A stretch of DNA of 50,485 nucleotides from Deltaproteobacteria bacterium (GCA_030595125.1 JAUVDV010000037.1:1-50485), one strand, 5' to 3'; shown: positions 1-9,644, numbered from the stretch's first letter. The notes: a model not told the origin generated them from the sequence alone. Numbers and translations are program-made.

Positions 1-1507
1 GAGCCCAGGCGTCGGTGTATGTTTCGGTGTCGTCGCCGCCCGTGTCAGTAACCACCAGGGCGTTGGTACAGAAATCTCCGGCCACCGGAGGCTGTGACGA
101 AAACTCGAGATACATGTCGGTGATGTTGGAGGAGCTGCTCACCGCGCCGGCCACCACCCATACGGTCTGGTCGGAGCCCATGTCGTTGTGCCAGACGAGA
201 ACTTCCGGGTCGGGAGAAATCACGTAGTTGTAAACCGTAGGGGTCATGGTGCAGTCAGACAGCGCCGCGATGAAGGCGTTGGCCGTACCGGCGGTCTTCT
301 CCACGCGAAGGACATCCCCGTCGGGGACAGTTACCTCGTGCCACACATCCGGCCCCGAGGCGCCCGGGCACACCGGGCAGGAGGTGCTGAACAACGGGTT
401 TGTATCGAACCACGTGTAGCCCGCGCCGAGCACTGCGCTGGTTACCACGATGGCGTCGGCGCAGGAGTTGCCATCGGGAAGATCGGTAAGCGTCACCGTG
501 CCCGTGTAGGATCCGGTGCTCATGTACGTGTAGCTCTCGATGAACGCGTGCACGTCCACATCGACGCCCGTGGTGTTGGTGTAGATGAAACCCGCGTTGC
601 TGATGTACGCCGGGCTGCACAAGCCCACCGAACAATCCAGGGTGTAGCCCGAATAAAAAGTACTGTAGGAACTAGCGGCAGTGAACTGCATCTGGGTGTT
701 GTCGGGAACCGGGATCGTGAACCAGATGTCCGGCCCGCTGGCCGAGGAATACCCGCATCCCGAAGGCATTGTGTCCATCACGTAGTCATCCACGAAAACG
801 ACCTCGGTCTGGGGTGTCGAGGTGGTCGCCAGGTTCATCATCACCCCGTCGAGGCAGGTGTCCCCGTGCTTCTCGTAACGATCGATGCCGATGTCAATGA
901 TCCCTGACCCCAGCGGGAACGCTTGCTCCACCGCCACCAGGATGGTCATGGGGCTACCGCTCAGGTTGGGATAGGCTATTCGGCCGCTGCCGGAGAGTAG
1001 ACACGAGGTGTCGGAGCAATCGCTAATGTAGTTGATGGCGATTGACGGCCCGTCAAGGAGTTCTACCTCCAGATTCTCACCGTCGGGAACAGTCACCTCG
1101 AACCAGACCGTGTCTCCACCCGCAGCTGTACAACCCGGAAGGGAGTCATCGAAGGAGTCGGTTGTAAAATTGGTCCAGTCGTCGACGTAATTATAGAACG
1201 CCGGCGTGTCGGGAACCACTATGGGATTGCCGCAGGTTGCCCCCAGACTCGTGTCGGTGTCGGTATCCGTGTCGGTATCGGTATCCGTATCGGTATCGGT
1301 ATCCGTATCGGTGTCCGTGTCGATGTCCGTATCCGTATCGGTGTCGATGTCCGTGTCCGTATCGGTGTCCGTATCCGAGTCGGAATCGGAATCCGAGTCA
1401 CTCCCGTTGTCTTCATCGTCATCGCGAGCGTCAATGCTCTCCGCACAAGACGACAAAAACGACATAACAAGAGAAACAAATACAATGACCAGGATTTTCT
1501 TCAACAT
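1..1507 (-). CDS. Asp-repeat lipoprotein, truncated by the window edge
   Basis: The protein starts MLKKILVIVFVSLVMSFLSS followed by Cys, a clear lipoprotein signal peptide and lipobox (LSSC). An AAGGAG ribosome site lies about 8 bases upstream of the ATG at 1507. After the Cys comes a linker of roughly 50 residues of alternating Asp and Thr/Ser, then a Cys-containing, beta-rich extracellular region. That region contains at least three similar segments, each with a PDG or PDN turn (for example VTVPDGE, IPVPDNT, VTVPDGD), as in bacterial pre-peptidase or jelly-roll-like repeats. No stop codon is seen before base 1, so the C-terminus lies outside the window. No catalytic motif is recognised. It is probably an outer-membrane-anchored surface protein, with the Asp-rich linker acting as a stalk. 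It forms no operon with the next gene, which is 240 bases away on the same strand. Confidence 0.85.
   Translation of the reverse strand, partial: MLKKILVIVFVSLVMSFLSSCAESIDARDDDEDNGSDSDSDSDSDTDTDTDTDIDTDTDTDIDTDTDTDTDTDTDTDTDTDTDTDTSLGATCGNPIVVPDTPAFYNYVDDWTNFTTDSFDDSLPGCTAAGGDTVWFEVTVPDGENLEVELLDGPSIAINYISDCSDTSCLLSGSGRIAYPNLSGSPMTILVAVEQAFPLGSGIIDIGIDRYEKHGDTCLDGVMMNLATTSTPQTEVVFVDDYVMDTMPSGCGYSSASGPDIWFTIPVPDNTQMQFTAASSYSTFYSGYTLDCSVGLCSPAYISNAGFIYTNTTGVDVDVHAFIESYTYMSTGSYTGTVTLTDLPDGNSCADAIVVTSAVLGAGYTWFDTNPLFSTSCPVCPGASGPDVWHEVTVPDGDVLRVEKTAGTANAFIAALSDCTMTPTVYNYVISPDPEVLVWHNDMGSDQTVWVVAGAVSSSSNITDMYLEFSSQPPVAGDFCTNALVVTDTGGDDTETYTDAWA
1251..1400 (-). repeat. Hexanucleotide tract encoding an Asp-Thr/Ser linker
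   Basis: Near-perfect tandem 6-base units (GAYACN or GAYTCN when read on the minus strand) encode alternating Asp and Thr/Ser behind the lipobox of the lipoprotein. The tract can expand or contract in frame by slippage. Confidence 0.9.
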
Positions 1508-1747
1508 ATCCCTATTCTCCTTTTGCTTCCAATTATCGTTTTTCTTAGCACAATATTTTAACATTTCACGATCGTAAGTAGTTAAAAACAATTTCAGCGT
1601 TCTCGTCATATGTTGCCCTCAAGACTGAAAACAACGGCAAATCGTGTCAAAAATATGAAAAAATGTTCTTTTTTCGATGCATAATTCTGCAACGAAACTT
1701 CGGCTGCGGGTACGGTGTGTTGTCGATCGGATTGAACGTGCTGTGAT
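1508..1747. other. Intergenic region, no gene seen
   Basis: This AT-rich spacer lies between the lysine-catabolism genes and the lipoprotein, both on the minus strand. It should hold the lipoprotein promoter. No convincing hairpin-plus-T terminator or RNA gene was recognised. Confidence 0.5.
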
Positions 1748-3061
1748 TTACTCGCCCACGCGCTCCACACAGACAATGCCCAGTTTCTCGAGTTCATTGA
1801 GGATTGGGTTGTAGACGCCGGGCTTGACGGGGGCGATGACACCGCGCTCGGTGATATGACCTTCGAGGATCATGCGGGTGGCGATGGCCACCGGCAGGGA
1901 AACCGTACGGGCCATGGAGCTGTCGCCTCCCGGGATTCCGAAATCCACCAGAGAGGAATACGCCTTTTCCGTCTTGTCAGCATACTCAATGATGAATTCG
2001 TGCTGCATCACGAGCATGTCGCGTTCTCTCTTTTGGAAGGGGCACTTCTCGAGCATCCTCGCCGCGAGGATATCCACATTGCCACCCTCCTTGATGGAGA
2101 TTGCGGACTCGTTGAAGAGGCCCAACCACTCGAGATTTTCCACTGCTGGATGGCCCGGAGAAATACCGATCTTGGACGAAATGGCCGCCTTCAGGTTTGC
2201 TGCGCCGTCGACGAAGCCCTGCATGAAGCGTTTGTATGTGAGCCCGTCCAGATCAGAACGCAGGCCATGATCGAACAATCCGAGATTGACCCAGTGGTAC
2301 CAGGTCTCGCAATGACCCACATTTCGCAGGGTGCCGCGGAACATGGTCTTGACGTCCTTGAGCCCATACATGTCGATGTAGGGAATGGAGTCCCGGTTTG
2401 GATAACCCTCGAACTCACCAGTGTCCTTCACGCTGACCAGCTCCGGTTTCTTGAACAGTTCGTTCCCGGGGATGTCCAGAATTTCGCCGTCCTTCATGTA
2501 CCTTGCCGGATTGGTGGCAGCCACCAGAACACCGCGGGGCGCCCAGGAGAATTTGTATCCAATGGGGTTGGTATTTGCCTCGGGTGCCGGGAGTCCTCCG
2601 CAGTACGAGCGAAAGGAAACGACCTTGCCGCCCTTACTCTCTGCGTCGTGAATCACGCGCATGGCCGACATGTGGTCGATCCCCGGGTCGACACCGCACT
2701 CGTTGATGAACGTGAGGCCCGCTGCCGCGGCCTCGTCGTTCATTTCCTTCATCTGAGGGCTGATGTACGAGGTGGTGGTCATGTGCTTGCCGGCCTCGAT
2801 GCAGAACCTGGCCACCTTGGGATGCTCGGTCGCCGGAAGCAGCGACACGGCGATGTCATGGTCGGCGATAAGGCTCTTGAGGGCTTCATCGTCCTTGACG
2901 TTGAGGGCGACGGCCTTTCCCTTTTCGCGACCGGCCACGAGGGCCTCGGCCTTGGAAACGGTTCGAGAGGCAACCGTCAATTCGATGTCATCCAGGTTGG
3001 TCAGATAGTGAACCAACGGTCTGGAGACGAGTCCGGCTCCGAGTACAAGAACTTTTTTCAT
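1748..3061 (-). CDS. Saccharopine dehydrogenase family oxidoreductase
   Basis: About 437 residues. The N-terminus has a Rossmann dinucleotide motif, VLVLGAGLVSRPL, and the body carries typical saccharopine dehydrogenase features: SLLPATEHPKVARFCIEAG, the ATTTSYIS-like segment, INECGVDPGIDHM, and the substrate-side SFRSYCGGLPAPEAN. In the lysine pathway this enzyme converts saccharopine to glutamate and alpha-aminoadipate semialdehyde with NAD(P). The start at 3061 was preferred to the upstream ATG at 3082 because AAGGAG sits 9 bases before it. It lies just downstream of the lysine-ketoglutarate-reductase-like gene on the same strand, so the two probably form one operon. The neighbour supports the saccharopine assignment over other saccharopine-dehydrogenase-like reductases such as carboxynorspermidine synthase. 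Confidence 0.85.
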   Translation of the reverse strand: MKKVLVLGAGLVSRPLVHYLTNLDDIELTVASRTVSKAEALVAGREKGKAVALNVKDDEALKSLIADHDIAVSLLPATEHPKVARFCIEAGKHMTTTSYISPQMKEMNDEAAAAGLTFINECGVDPGIDHMSAMRVIHDAESKGGKVVSFRSYCGGLPAPEANTNPIGYKFSWAPRGVLVAATNPARYMKDGEILDIPGNELFKKPELVSVKDTGEFEGYPNRDSIPYIDMYGLKDVKTMFRGTLRNVGHCETWYHWVNLGLFDHGLRSDLDGLTYKRFMQGFVDGAANLKAAISSKIGISPGHPAVENLEWLGLFNESAISIKEGGNVDILAARMLEKCPFQKRERDMLVMQHEFIIEYADKTEKAYSSLVDFGIPGGDSSMARTVSLPVAIATRMILEGHITERGVIAPVKPGVYNPILNELEKLGIVCVERVGE

Positions 3062-3092
3062 CTGGTTGTTCTCCTTGTTCATGAATCTGCTG

Positions 3093-4415
3093 TCAGTCCG
3101 TGCCCTGGGCCAAAAAATCCTGCATATACTCGTATTCAGGTGTGAACTCTCCGTGCCAGAGAATTATTGAGCGTTTGATGGGTTCGGGGAGCGAAACCTT
3201 CTCGAAGTCTTTTTCAGAGAGATCGGCCTGGACCATGGCCGGAATGTAGGGTGTAAGCGCGTGGCTGAACATGGCCGAGGCTTCCCGCGGAAGCTCACAG
3301 GGCAGGTTTCCCACGGCCATCACGGCGAGCCCGGGTCCGTCGAAGCCGGAAGGGGCCTCCCTCGTTGCAGCGTTGTAAACATACGATGGGTCGCCCGGCT
3401 CGGTGTCGCGAACCGTGCAGGCCATGGAACCATCCACATCGCAGGTGATGTCCCCCACCGCAAGCAACCGGGGTGGATCGCCATCGAAAAGATCTTTGAG
3501 TTGTTCGGTGTCTGCGAGCTTGGGATATCGTTCATCCCAATAGATGCCGTTGATTATGACCGTGAGGAGTTCCAGGTGCGGCTGGAAGATGGAGCGGTAG
3601 TTCTCTCCGTTGTCGTAATAGTCCTCGAGATTGAAAACAGTCGGGGAGCTTGCATGCTCCACAAGATCTTCTTCTCTGTAGACCACCTTGACCACCTTGT
3701 CGGTCATGTCGCCGTTCTTCTGGACAAAGGAGGCCAGGTCGCCCGGAGCGACCTCCACGTGGGGAAGCAGCTCGATGATCTCCTGGGCTCCCTGGGACAC
3801 GTGCCCATAGCCGGTGAATCCGAACACCGTCGGCGCCATGAAACTCGGCAGGCCTTCGGTCTCGATTCGCTTGCCCGCCCTGGCGATGGCTTCCTTTGCC
3901 GCCTCGAGATCCTCGTATGCGTGGGATGGCTGGATATCGAGAAGCGGTGTCTCGTGACCCAGCGCCTTCAGCCTCAGGCCAAGGGTCCAGAGCGTGTCGA
4001 TCATGCCGGCCAGGCCCGCGAACCGGCCGAAGAAGATGAGCCGGCGGCCCTTGTCGTCGGTGACGACCTCGTAATCGAATAAAGTGCAGCGCTTTTCTAC
4101 CAGCTCGGCCAGCATCTTCATGTTGTACGGCTGGCCCTTGATGGTGTGTGAGAAGAACATGTAGGCGCCATCGTTCCGGAAATAACCGAGGGGCATTTCC
4201 TTGATGCCGAGTACGATGTCGCAGTCCCTGACGTCGCTTGCCAGGGTGGCCCCGGAGGACTCGTATCGATCATCGGCGAACGCCCGACGCGCGAAACGCT
4301 CGACACGCACATCCACACCCTTGCCGACAAGACCTTCGACATCCGTCGGGATCAATGCCACTCGTCGTTCCCACTCGTTTTTGTCTTCTAACCTGAGCCC
4401 TAGCTTGCTTGACAT
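3093..4415 (-). CDS. Lysine-ketoglutarate reductase-like protein (AlaDH/PNT N-terminal fold)
   Basis: About 440 residues. The N-terminal domain resembles alanine dehydrogenase/transhydrogenase and the N-terminal half of eukaryotic alpha-aminoadipic semialdehyde synthase: LRLEDKNEWERRVALIP, then DIVLGIKEMP, FFSHTIKGQPYNM and LFDYEVV. This family condenses lysine with 2-oxoglutarate to saccharopine, or runs the reverse in NAD+-dependent saccharopine dehydrogenases. The start at 4415 (MSSKLG) is preferred to 4445 because an AAGGA precedes it by 7 bases. It sits directly upstream of the saccharopine dehydrogenase gene with a gap of about 30 bases. The pair thus looks like a split version of the fused eukaryotic LKR-SDH. 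The direction (lysine degradation or synthesis) cannot be decided from sequence alone. Confidence 0.8.
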   Translation of the reverse strand: MSSKLGLRLEDKNEWERRVALIPTDVEGLVGKGVDVRVERFARRAFADDRYESSGATLASDVRDCDIVLGIKEMPLGYFRNDGAYMFFSHTIKGQPYNMKMLAELVEKRCTLFDYEVVTDDKGRRLIFFGRFAGLAGMIDTLWTLGLRLKALGHETPLLDIQPSHAYEDLEAAKEAIARAGKRIETEGLPSFMAPTVFGFTGYGHVSQGAQEIIELLPHVEVAPGDLASFVQKNGDMTDKVVKVVYREEDLVEHASSPTVFNLEDYYDNGENYRSIFQPHLELLTVIINGIYWDERYPKLADTEQLKDLFDGDPPRLLAVGDITCDVDGSMACTVRDTEPGDPSYVYNAATREAPSGFDGPGLAVMAVGNLPCELPREASAMFSHALTPYIPAMVQADLSEKDFEKVSLPEPIKRSIILWHGEFTPEYEYMQDFLAQGTD

Positions 4416-4565
4416 CCAAAATCCTTTTTGCCCCGCAAAAACCACGTAGCTGTTTGCGCCCGCGAATTCAAGATCTCATGACAATATATTTTTCTTTTTC
4501 GTTAAATCGTTTGAAGTGACAGGCGAAGACCAATACTCTCGGAACAACCGTGTCAGGGGCTTCAA
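4416..4565. promoter_or_regulatory. Divergent promoter region
   Basis: About 150 bases separate the lysine unit (minus) from the NfeD operon (plus). It must contain both promoters and is locally AT-rich around 4480-4505. No specific operator was recognised. Confidence 0.4.
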
Positions 4566-6170
4566 ATGTTTCGCAAGACGAAAAAACCGCACCTTATCGC
4601 CATATACGCGATTATCTGCTCGCTGGGTCTGTTACTGGGAATGGCAGCTCGGCCGTACTCTTCAGACGCTCGCGCCGACAATGTTCAGGATCTGGTGAAG
4701 AAGGCCCTCGAGCAAATCGCCAGTGACGACAAGATCGGCCCGGATGCGGGCGTCGGGGCGATTAAAAAAAGAGAAACACAGGCCTTCGCTCCCTCGCCCG
4801 AGCCGGAGTTGCCGGACGGAGGAGTAGCCACGAGCGATCTATCGGCCCGGGCTCTGCCGCAGCCGGATCCGGAGGGTGGCGTCGGGAAATCCGTGCTCAT
4901 CGTGAAGATAAGAGAAGATATCGAGATGGGCCTGCCCTCGTACATACGGAGGGCCATCGCCGACAATCCGGATGCCGTGGCTCTCATTCTCGACATCGAC
5001 ACGCCCGGCGGTCGCGTTGACGCGGCGACCGAGATCCGAGACACACTCATCGAGACCTCGAAGAAGATGCGCACTGTGGCCTTCATTCACCCACGGGCCA
5101 TCTCCGCAGGCGCCTTCATCTCGTTTGCCTGCGATCTGATTTTCATCGCCGACGGCGGCACGATCGGAGCGGCCACACCCATCCAGATATCCGGTGGAGA
5201 AGTGGCTCCTGTAGAAGAGAAGATGGTTTCCTATTTCCGAACTGAGATGGCGGCCACGGCTCGCGCGAAGGGGCGTCGGGGGGATATCGCCGAAGCCATG
5301 GTGGATGCCGACGTGGAGATCGTGGGGATCACGCCGGCGGGAAAGCTGTTGACCCTGGACACCACCGGCGCGCTGCGCCACGACATCGCCGACGGCGTGG
5401 CCAACTCCATGGACGAAGTGCTCCAGAAGCTGGCCCTGTCCAAAGCCAGACGCGTGACGGTTGAGTTGAACTGGGCCGAGAGAGTGGCCCAGTTCCTTAC
5501 CTCGCCGATCCTGGCGGGGCTGCTCATGTCGATCGGCATGCTGGGCCTTCTCGTCGAGCTGTACCAGCCCGGCTTCGGGGCCCCGGGGATAATCGGACTG
5601 GCGTGCCTTACGGTTTTCTTCGCGGGTCACCTCGTGGTGCACCTGGCCGGGTGGGAGGAGGTGCTCCTTTTCGTTGTAGGGGTGGTCCTGCTGGTTGTGG
5701 AGGTGTACGTGACCCCGGGCTTCGGTGTTGCGGGCGTCATCGGGGTTTTATTTATCCTGGTGAGCCTGGTGCTGGCCATCAGCGCGCTGCCCATTGACGT
5801 GTCTTTTAACACCGGCGAGCTCAAATGGTCCCTGGCGAGGGTGGTGGGGTCGATGCTTGCGGTGGCGGTCTTGCTCTTCGCGGCGCTGGCGCTCTTGCCG
5901 AAAACCAGGTTCAAGAGCGTCCTTGTATTGGAGACATCCATCGACGGCACAACCGCCGGAGGTACCGAGGGAAAGGTTGTCAGCGAGGTGATTTCAAAGG
6001 GTCTGACCGGCGTGGCCGAAACCTACCTCCGTCCAGCGGGGATCGCCCGGTTCGGGGGCATGCGCGTCGACGTGACGACACAGGGGGATTTTATCGAAAA
6101 GGGGGAAAATGTGGTGATCGTCCGGGCGAAGGGCAATCACGTGGTAGTCAGGAAGGAGAGCACTAGCTGA
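4566..6170 (+). CDS. nfeD: Long-form NfeD membrane serine protease (ClpP-class)
   Basis: 534 residues. The signal or anchor segment is at about 10-27. A ClpP-like protease domain follows: VLIVKIREDIEMGLPSYI, DIDTPGGRVDAATEI, then AISAGAFISFACD, in which Ser180 fits the nucleophile of this Ser-Lys dyad family and Lys219 is a candidate base. Four or five hydrophobic spans occupy about 305-440, and a C-terminal OB-fold NfeD domain (GLTGVAETYLRPAG, GDFIEKGENVVIVRAKG) closes the protein. Long NfeD proteins are found beside flotillin/SPFH proteins and are thought to act in membrane quality control and microdomain organisation. It overlaps the start of the short NfeD gene by one base, and flotillin follows, so this is a three-gene operon. 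Confidence 0.92.
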   Translation: MFRKTKKPHLIAIYAIICSLGLLLGMAARPYSSDARADNVQDLVKKALEQIASDDKIGPDAGVGAIKKRETQAFAPSPEPELPDGGVATSDLSARALPQPDPEGGVGKSVLIVKIREDIEMGLPSYIRRAIADNPDAVALILDIDTPGGRVDAATEIRDTLIETSKKMRTVAFIHPRAISAGAFISFACDLIFIADGGTIGAATPIQISGGEVAPVEEKMVSYFRTEMAATARAKGRRGDIAEAMVDADVEIVGITPAGKLLTLDTTGALRHDIADGVANSMDEVLQKLALSKARRVTVELNWAERVAQFLTSPILAGLLMSIGMLGLLVELYQPGFGAPGIIGLACLTVFFAGHLVVHLAGWEEVLLFVVGVVLLVVEVYVTPGFGVAGVIGVLFILVSLVLAISALPIDVSFNTGELKWSLARVVGSMLAVAVLLFAALALLPKTRFKSVLVLETSIDGTTAGGTEGKVVSEVISKGLTGVAETYLRPAGIARFGGMRVDVTTQGDFIEKGENVVIVRAKGNHVVVRKESTS

Positions 6171-6715
6171 TGGAACCCGTTCTGAGTCAGACAATCTATC
6201 CCGAGTTCGCCTGGTACTGGGCCGCCATAGTGGGGGCGATCATTTTCGTGGGAATCATCATGCTGGGGTTCGAGATATTCGTGTTTCCCGGATTCGGAGC
6301 TGCGGGGATCGTCGGGCTGGTCTTCCTGCTCGGCGGAACGATAACCTCGTGGATAGCGCTGGGGCCCACATGGGGTGCGTTAATCTCTGTCAGCACATGC
6401 GTGCTGGCCACCGCTACCTTTATCCTCGCGATGAAGAGCAAGTTCGTTCAAAAACGGCTGGTGCTGAAAATGCAGCAGCCTTCGGGGAAGGGCGTCGAAT
6501 CCAAAGACCTGATCCCGTTGATAGGAAAAGCCGGGGAAACCGAGTCGGATCTGCGCCCCGCCGGAATAGCCATGGTGGATGATCAGAGAATAGACGTGGT
6601 CTCCGACGGCGGGTTCATAGAAAAGGGAGAAGCTATCAAGGTGATCGCCGTGGACGGCCCCAGAGTGGTCGTCGAACGGACGAACCAAAAGAAAGAAAAT
6701 GGAGGGAAGAAATGA
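6170..6715 (+). CDS. Short-form NfeD-like membrane protein
   Basis: 181 residues without the protease domain. Three hydrophobic segments (about 17-38, 43-63, 70-90) are followed by a cytosolic OB-fold NfeD domain with [20 protein letters not shown] and [17 protein letters not shown], clearly related to the end of the preceding gene. The start codon overlaps the stop of the long NfeD gene, and its own stop overlaps the flotillin ATG (ATGA). That indicates translational coupling and joint assembly. Short NfeD proteins are regarded as partners of FloA-type flotillins. Confidence 0.9.
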   Translation: MEPVLSQTIYPEFAWYWAAIVGAIIFVGIIMLGFEIFVFPGFGAAGIVGLVFLLGGTITSWIALGPTWGALISVSTCVLATATFILAMKSKFVQKRLVLKMQQPSGKGVESKDLIPLIGKAGETESDLRPAGIAMVDDQRIDVVSDGGFIEKGEAIKVIAVDGPRVVVERTNQKKENGGKK

Positions 6716-7773
6716 TTTCATCAATGGTATCCGTTCTGGCCCAGCAGGGCGCGCCTTGGCCGCCCCCGTCCAGCTCTGGCGACATAGGTATCTGGGCAAT
6801 CCTGGGGATCGCAGTCGCCGCTCTTTTTATATTGATCCTGTTTTTCAGGTTCGTGCCCCTCGGACTGTGGCTCGCCGCCTTCGCGGCCGGGGCCCACGTG
6901 GGCATAGGCACCCTTATCGCCATGCGCCTTCGCCGCGTGCCGCCCAAGCTGATCGTCGAGCCGAGGATAAGCGCGATCAAGGCGGGGCTGAGCGTCGATC
7001 TCAACAAGCTGGAGGCTCACTACCTGGCCGGAGGGAACGTGCAGGCAGTGGTCAACGCCCTGATCAGCGCGGACAAGGCCAACATCGAACTTAACTTCGA
7101 CCGGTGCGCGGCCATCGACCTGGCGGGCCGAAACGTGCTGGAAGCGGTGCAGATGTCCGTCAACCCCAAGGTGATAATCACCCCGAAGGTAACGGCCATG
7201 GCCAAGGACGGCATCCAGATGTCGGCCATCACAAGGATCACCGTTCGCGCAAACATCGATCGACTGGTGGGCGGCGCCGGCGAGGAGACCATCGTGGCCC
7301 GTGTCGGAGAGGGAATCGTGTCCACAATCGGATCCTCGGAGGATCACAAGGCCGTGCTGGAGAACCCGGACGCCATCTCCAAAAATGTGCTGAGCAAGGG
7401 CCTGGACGCGGGGACCGCCTTCGAGATCCTGTCCATCGATATCGCGGACGTGGACGTGGGCTCCAACATCGGCGCCAAGCTGAACGCGGAGCGGGCGGAG
7501 GCCGACAAACAGGTCGCCCAGGCGAAGGCCGAGGGACGCCGGGCGATGGCCGTCGCCTCCGAGCAGGAGATGACGGCGCGCGTGGCGGAGATGCGGGCCA
7601 AGCTGGTGGAGGCCGAGGCACAGGTCCCGCTGGCAATGGCGGAGGCTCTTCGAAACGGAAACATCGGCGTGATGGACTACCTCAACTTCAAGAACATCGC
7701 CTCTGACACCGAGATGAGAAAGGCAATCTCGGGTGTGTCCGGCGGCAAAAAAGGCAACCCCGTTGGCGAATAG
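6712..7773 (+). CDS. floA: Flotillin-like protein FloA
   Basis: 353 residues. An N-terminal hydrophobic stretch at about 24-62 anchors the protein. It is followed by an SPFH core with hallmarks of the bacterial FloA/YqfA group: [35 protein letters not shown] segment, [19 protein letters not shown] and [14 protein letters not shown] coiled-coil Ala/Glu-rich region follows at about 255-310 and a conserved end [19 protein letters not shown]. FloA organises functional membrane microdomains in the cytoplasmic membrane. The ATGA overlap with the NfeD-like gene and the length typical of the family support the call strongly. Confidence 0.95.
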   Translation: MISSMVSVLAQQGAPWPPPSSSGDIGIWAILGIAVAALFILILFFRFVPLGLWLAAFAAGAHVGIGTLIAMRLRRVPPKLIVEPRISAIKAGLSVDLNKLEAHYLAGGNVQAVVNALISADKANIELNFDRCAAIDLAGRNVLEAVQMSVNPKVIITPKVTAMAKDGIQMSAITRITVRANIDRLVGGAGEETIVARVGEGIVSTIGSSEDHKAVLENPDAISKNVLSKGLDAGTAFEILSIDIADVDVGSNIGAKLNAERAEADKQVAQAKAEGRRAMAVASEQEMTARVAEMRAKLVEAEAQVPLAMAEALRNGNIGVMDYLNFKNIASDTEMRKAISGVSGGKKGNPVGE

Positions 7774-7808
7774 TTCAAAGAGGCGAGGCGACAGAGACGG
7801 CTCCGCCG

Positions 7809-7969
7809 TGGACGACTTGCTTTCCCACCTGATAGTGGGAGAAGTGTTGGCCCGGCGCGGCGAGATCGGCCCCCTGGCCCGACCCTGGACCCCGACGGGA
7901 AGGCGCACAAAACCGTTGCGGTCAAGCCCAACAGCGGCATCGGCCGGCGCCAAGAGGAAAGAGGACTGA
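7809..7969 (+). CDS. Possible small protein between floA and the next gene
   Basis: A short reading frame fills the 200-base gap after floA and ends three bases before the start of the next gene. If translation starts at the GTG at 7809 it gives about 53 residues (VDDLLSHLIVGEVLARRGEI...), beginning with an amphipathic helix and ending basic. The frame is also open upstream to an ATG at 7733, but that would overlap the end of floA. No family is recognised. The tight fit suggests translational coupling, but chance in GC-rich DNA is possible. Confidence 0.35.
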
Positions 7970-7972
7970 GGC

Positions 7973-9571
7973 TTGGACGAAACTCTCCAAAATATCCTCT
8001 ACGTCCTCGGAGCCATCGTTTTCTGGATTGGGCCGATGATCCTCAAGTTCCTGAAGAAAAGAAAGCAGAAGGCCGCTTACTCCGCACCGCCCAAACGCGT
8101 CGCCAAACCTGTCGCCCGAGCGCAGAAGGTGGTCCCGACATCCCCAAGTCCCTCGGTATTGCGTGCGCAGAGCACCGGTCAGGGACAGATAGACCGGATG
8201 CTCGATCGGGCGCGGATCGCTCGTGAACAGGCGAATTCCCTTGTCGACACGTGTCGCTCCAACGAAGCTTCGACCGACCTGGTGGGCTTTATCAATGCCC
8301 GGTGCTCCACACCCCTCGATGAAATCATCATAAGGCTGGAGCAACGATCCCCGGACGATGCCATGATGACCTCGGGATTGTCGGTTGTGAGCGGCGAAAT
8401 CGGCTCCATCGAGAGGCGCGTGGGTTTGCTGGAGGTCGTGGTCGAACAAAGGATCGCTTTCGAAGAGACGGACACCCTGAGAGCGTTCGACGGCTTCGTC
8501 CAGGATTGTCTCGGTCCCTACATTCTCCACGCTCGTCGCATGGACCTGACGATGAGCACACTCGTTCCCTGCGTGGTTCCGCAATCACAACCAGACCACG
8601 AAGGCGTGTCCCTTCCCTCGTCCGATCTGCTTGCGCTGGAGGTCTCTGAGGCTCAACTGAGAAGTCCCGAATCCTGGAGTGCGTCGGCCTGGTCTGCAGC
8701 CCGGTCGTTCTTTGCCGCCTCGAGAACACTTAATCAGCGAATCGCGTTTGAGCTGCAACTGCCCGACGTAAGAAATTCAGTTGCCCACTTTTATTCCACG
8801 GGCAGACTCACACTTCCGACGTTGGCGAGTGGATGGTTCGAGGATATCCTGGCCGACGTCTGCGCTGCCACCCAGATGGGGCCGAGCTACGTCGCCGGTC
8901 TGGCGAAGATTGGCGAATTCGACACCGCAGATAAGAAAAACACGACAGCGACCATCGACGAGCGCCTCCGATTTGGGCCAATGCCGCTTCACCTGCGAAT
9001 GTACGTTTCATGCCTGGCTCTGAAGCAACTCGGTTTCGAGGAAGAGGCGGACCAGCGATGGGACGACTGGAACGAATCCGCGCGCCGACCTGATACAATA
9101 ACCCTCGCCACGTCGCGTTTCCCGGAGATGCCCTTGCCGGCCGATCGAATCTACAGTGCAATCGATCCCGTCGTTAACGGCTTACTCGGCAGGTCTTTCT
9201 CGGCGTTGGCAGGGTACGGAATCGCGCAGATCCCCGACCTTCTGTGCACTCCGCAGCTGGCGGGTCGCATGGAGGCCTTGTCAAAGCAGCTCATGCACGG
9301 GAAGCCCTCGGACGATCCTCCAAAGGTGGTATTCGGAGCAGTTCCCCTGGCAATGGAGAGGGGAGCTACGAGGGAGAACATCATCAAGAGGGCGGCGGTG
9401 GACGCTGTCATGGAAAAGGGTATATCGGCAACGGCGCACGGGCCGGCAAGCGCCCCTGTCGAGGATCGCCCGGATCTCGTGAGGGTGTTGAGCTCGATCG
9501 ACTCCATCGCCCGGGCGGTGGCCATCTCCGCAACATTATCACCCCAACGTGGCGGGAGAGGCTTACGGTAG
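7973..9571 (+). CDS. Membrane-anchored protein of unknown function
   Basis: 532 residues, starting at a TTG codon 10 bases after GAGGACTGAGG. One transmembrane segment lies near the N-terminus (LYVLGAIVFWIGPMILKFL), followed by a Lys-rich stop-transfer KKRKQK, so most of the chain should be cytosolic. The body is largely helical, with one stretch (about 55-170) that could form coiled coils (RMLDRARIAREQANSL). It includes a region LTLPTLASGWFEDILADVC and a YSAIDPVVNGLLGRSFSAL segment. I do not recognise a family. It follows the NfeD-FloA operon on the same strand and may belong to it, which would place it at flotillin-organised membrane sites; that is inference from position only. Confidence 0.75.
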   Translation: MDETLQNILYVLGAIVFWIGPMILKFLKKRKQKAAYSAPPKRVAKPVARAQKVVPTSPSPSVLRAQSTGQGQIDRMLDRARIAREQANSLVDTCRSNEASTDLVGFINARCSTPLDEIIIRLEQRSPDDAMMTSGLSVVSGEIGSIERRVGLLEVVVEQRIAFEETDTLRAFDGFVQDCLGPYILHARRMDLTMSTLVPCVVPQSQPDHEGVSLPSSDLLALEVSEAQLRSPESWSASAWSAARSFFAASRTLNQRIAFELQLPDVRNSVAHFYSTGRLTLPTLASGWFEDILADVCAATQMGPSYVAGLAKIGEFDTADKKNTTATIDERLRFGPMPLHLRMYVSCLALKQLGFEEEADQRWDDWNESARRPDTITLATSRFPEMPLPADRIYSAIDPVVNGLLGRSFSALAGYGIAQIPDLLCTPQLAGRMEALSKQLMHGKPSDDPPKVVFGAVPLAMERGATRENIIKRAAVDAVMEKGISATAHGPASAPVEDRPDLVRVLSSIDSIARAVAISATLSPQRGGRGLR

Positions 9572-9644
9572 AGGTGATATGAAAAGTGTTTTATACTCAG
9601 ATGCCTGGTAGAGTTTCCCAACGGCATGACATAATAGGTCTGGA

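Noticed and set aside
1206..1577. Plus-strand Ser-Val repeat frame opposite the lipoprotein stalk
   Set aside because: It is the mirror of the Asp-Thr tract on the minus strand; the minus frame has a signal peptide, lipobox and ribosome site.
1856..3145. 429-codon plus-strand frame opposite the saccharopine dehydrogenase gene
   Set aside because: Shadow frame; the minus strand encodes a clear enzyme family.
7733..7808. Start of the small frame inside floA
   Set aside because: It would overlap the flotillin coding region without a ribosome site; the GTG at 7809 is more plausible.
6721..7953. 410-codon minus-strand frame opposite floA
   Set aside because: Composition and position mark it as a shadow of floA.
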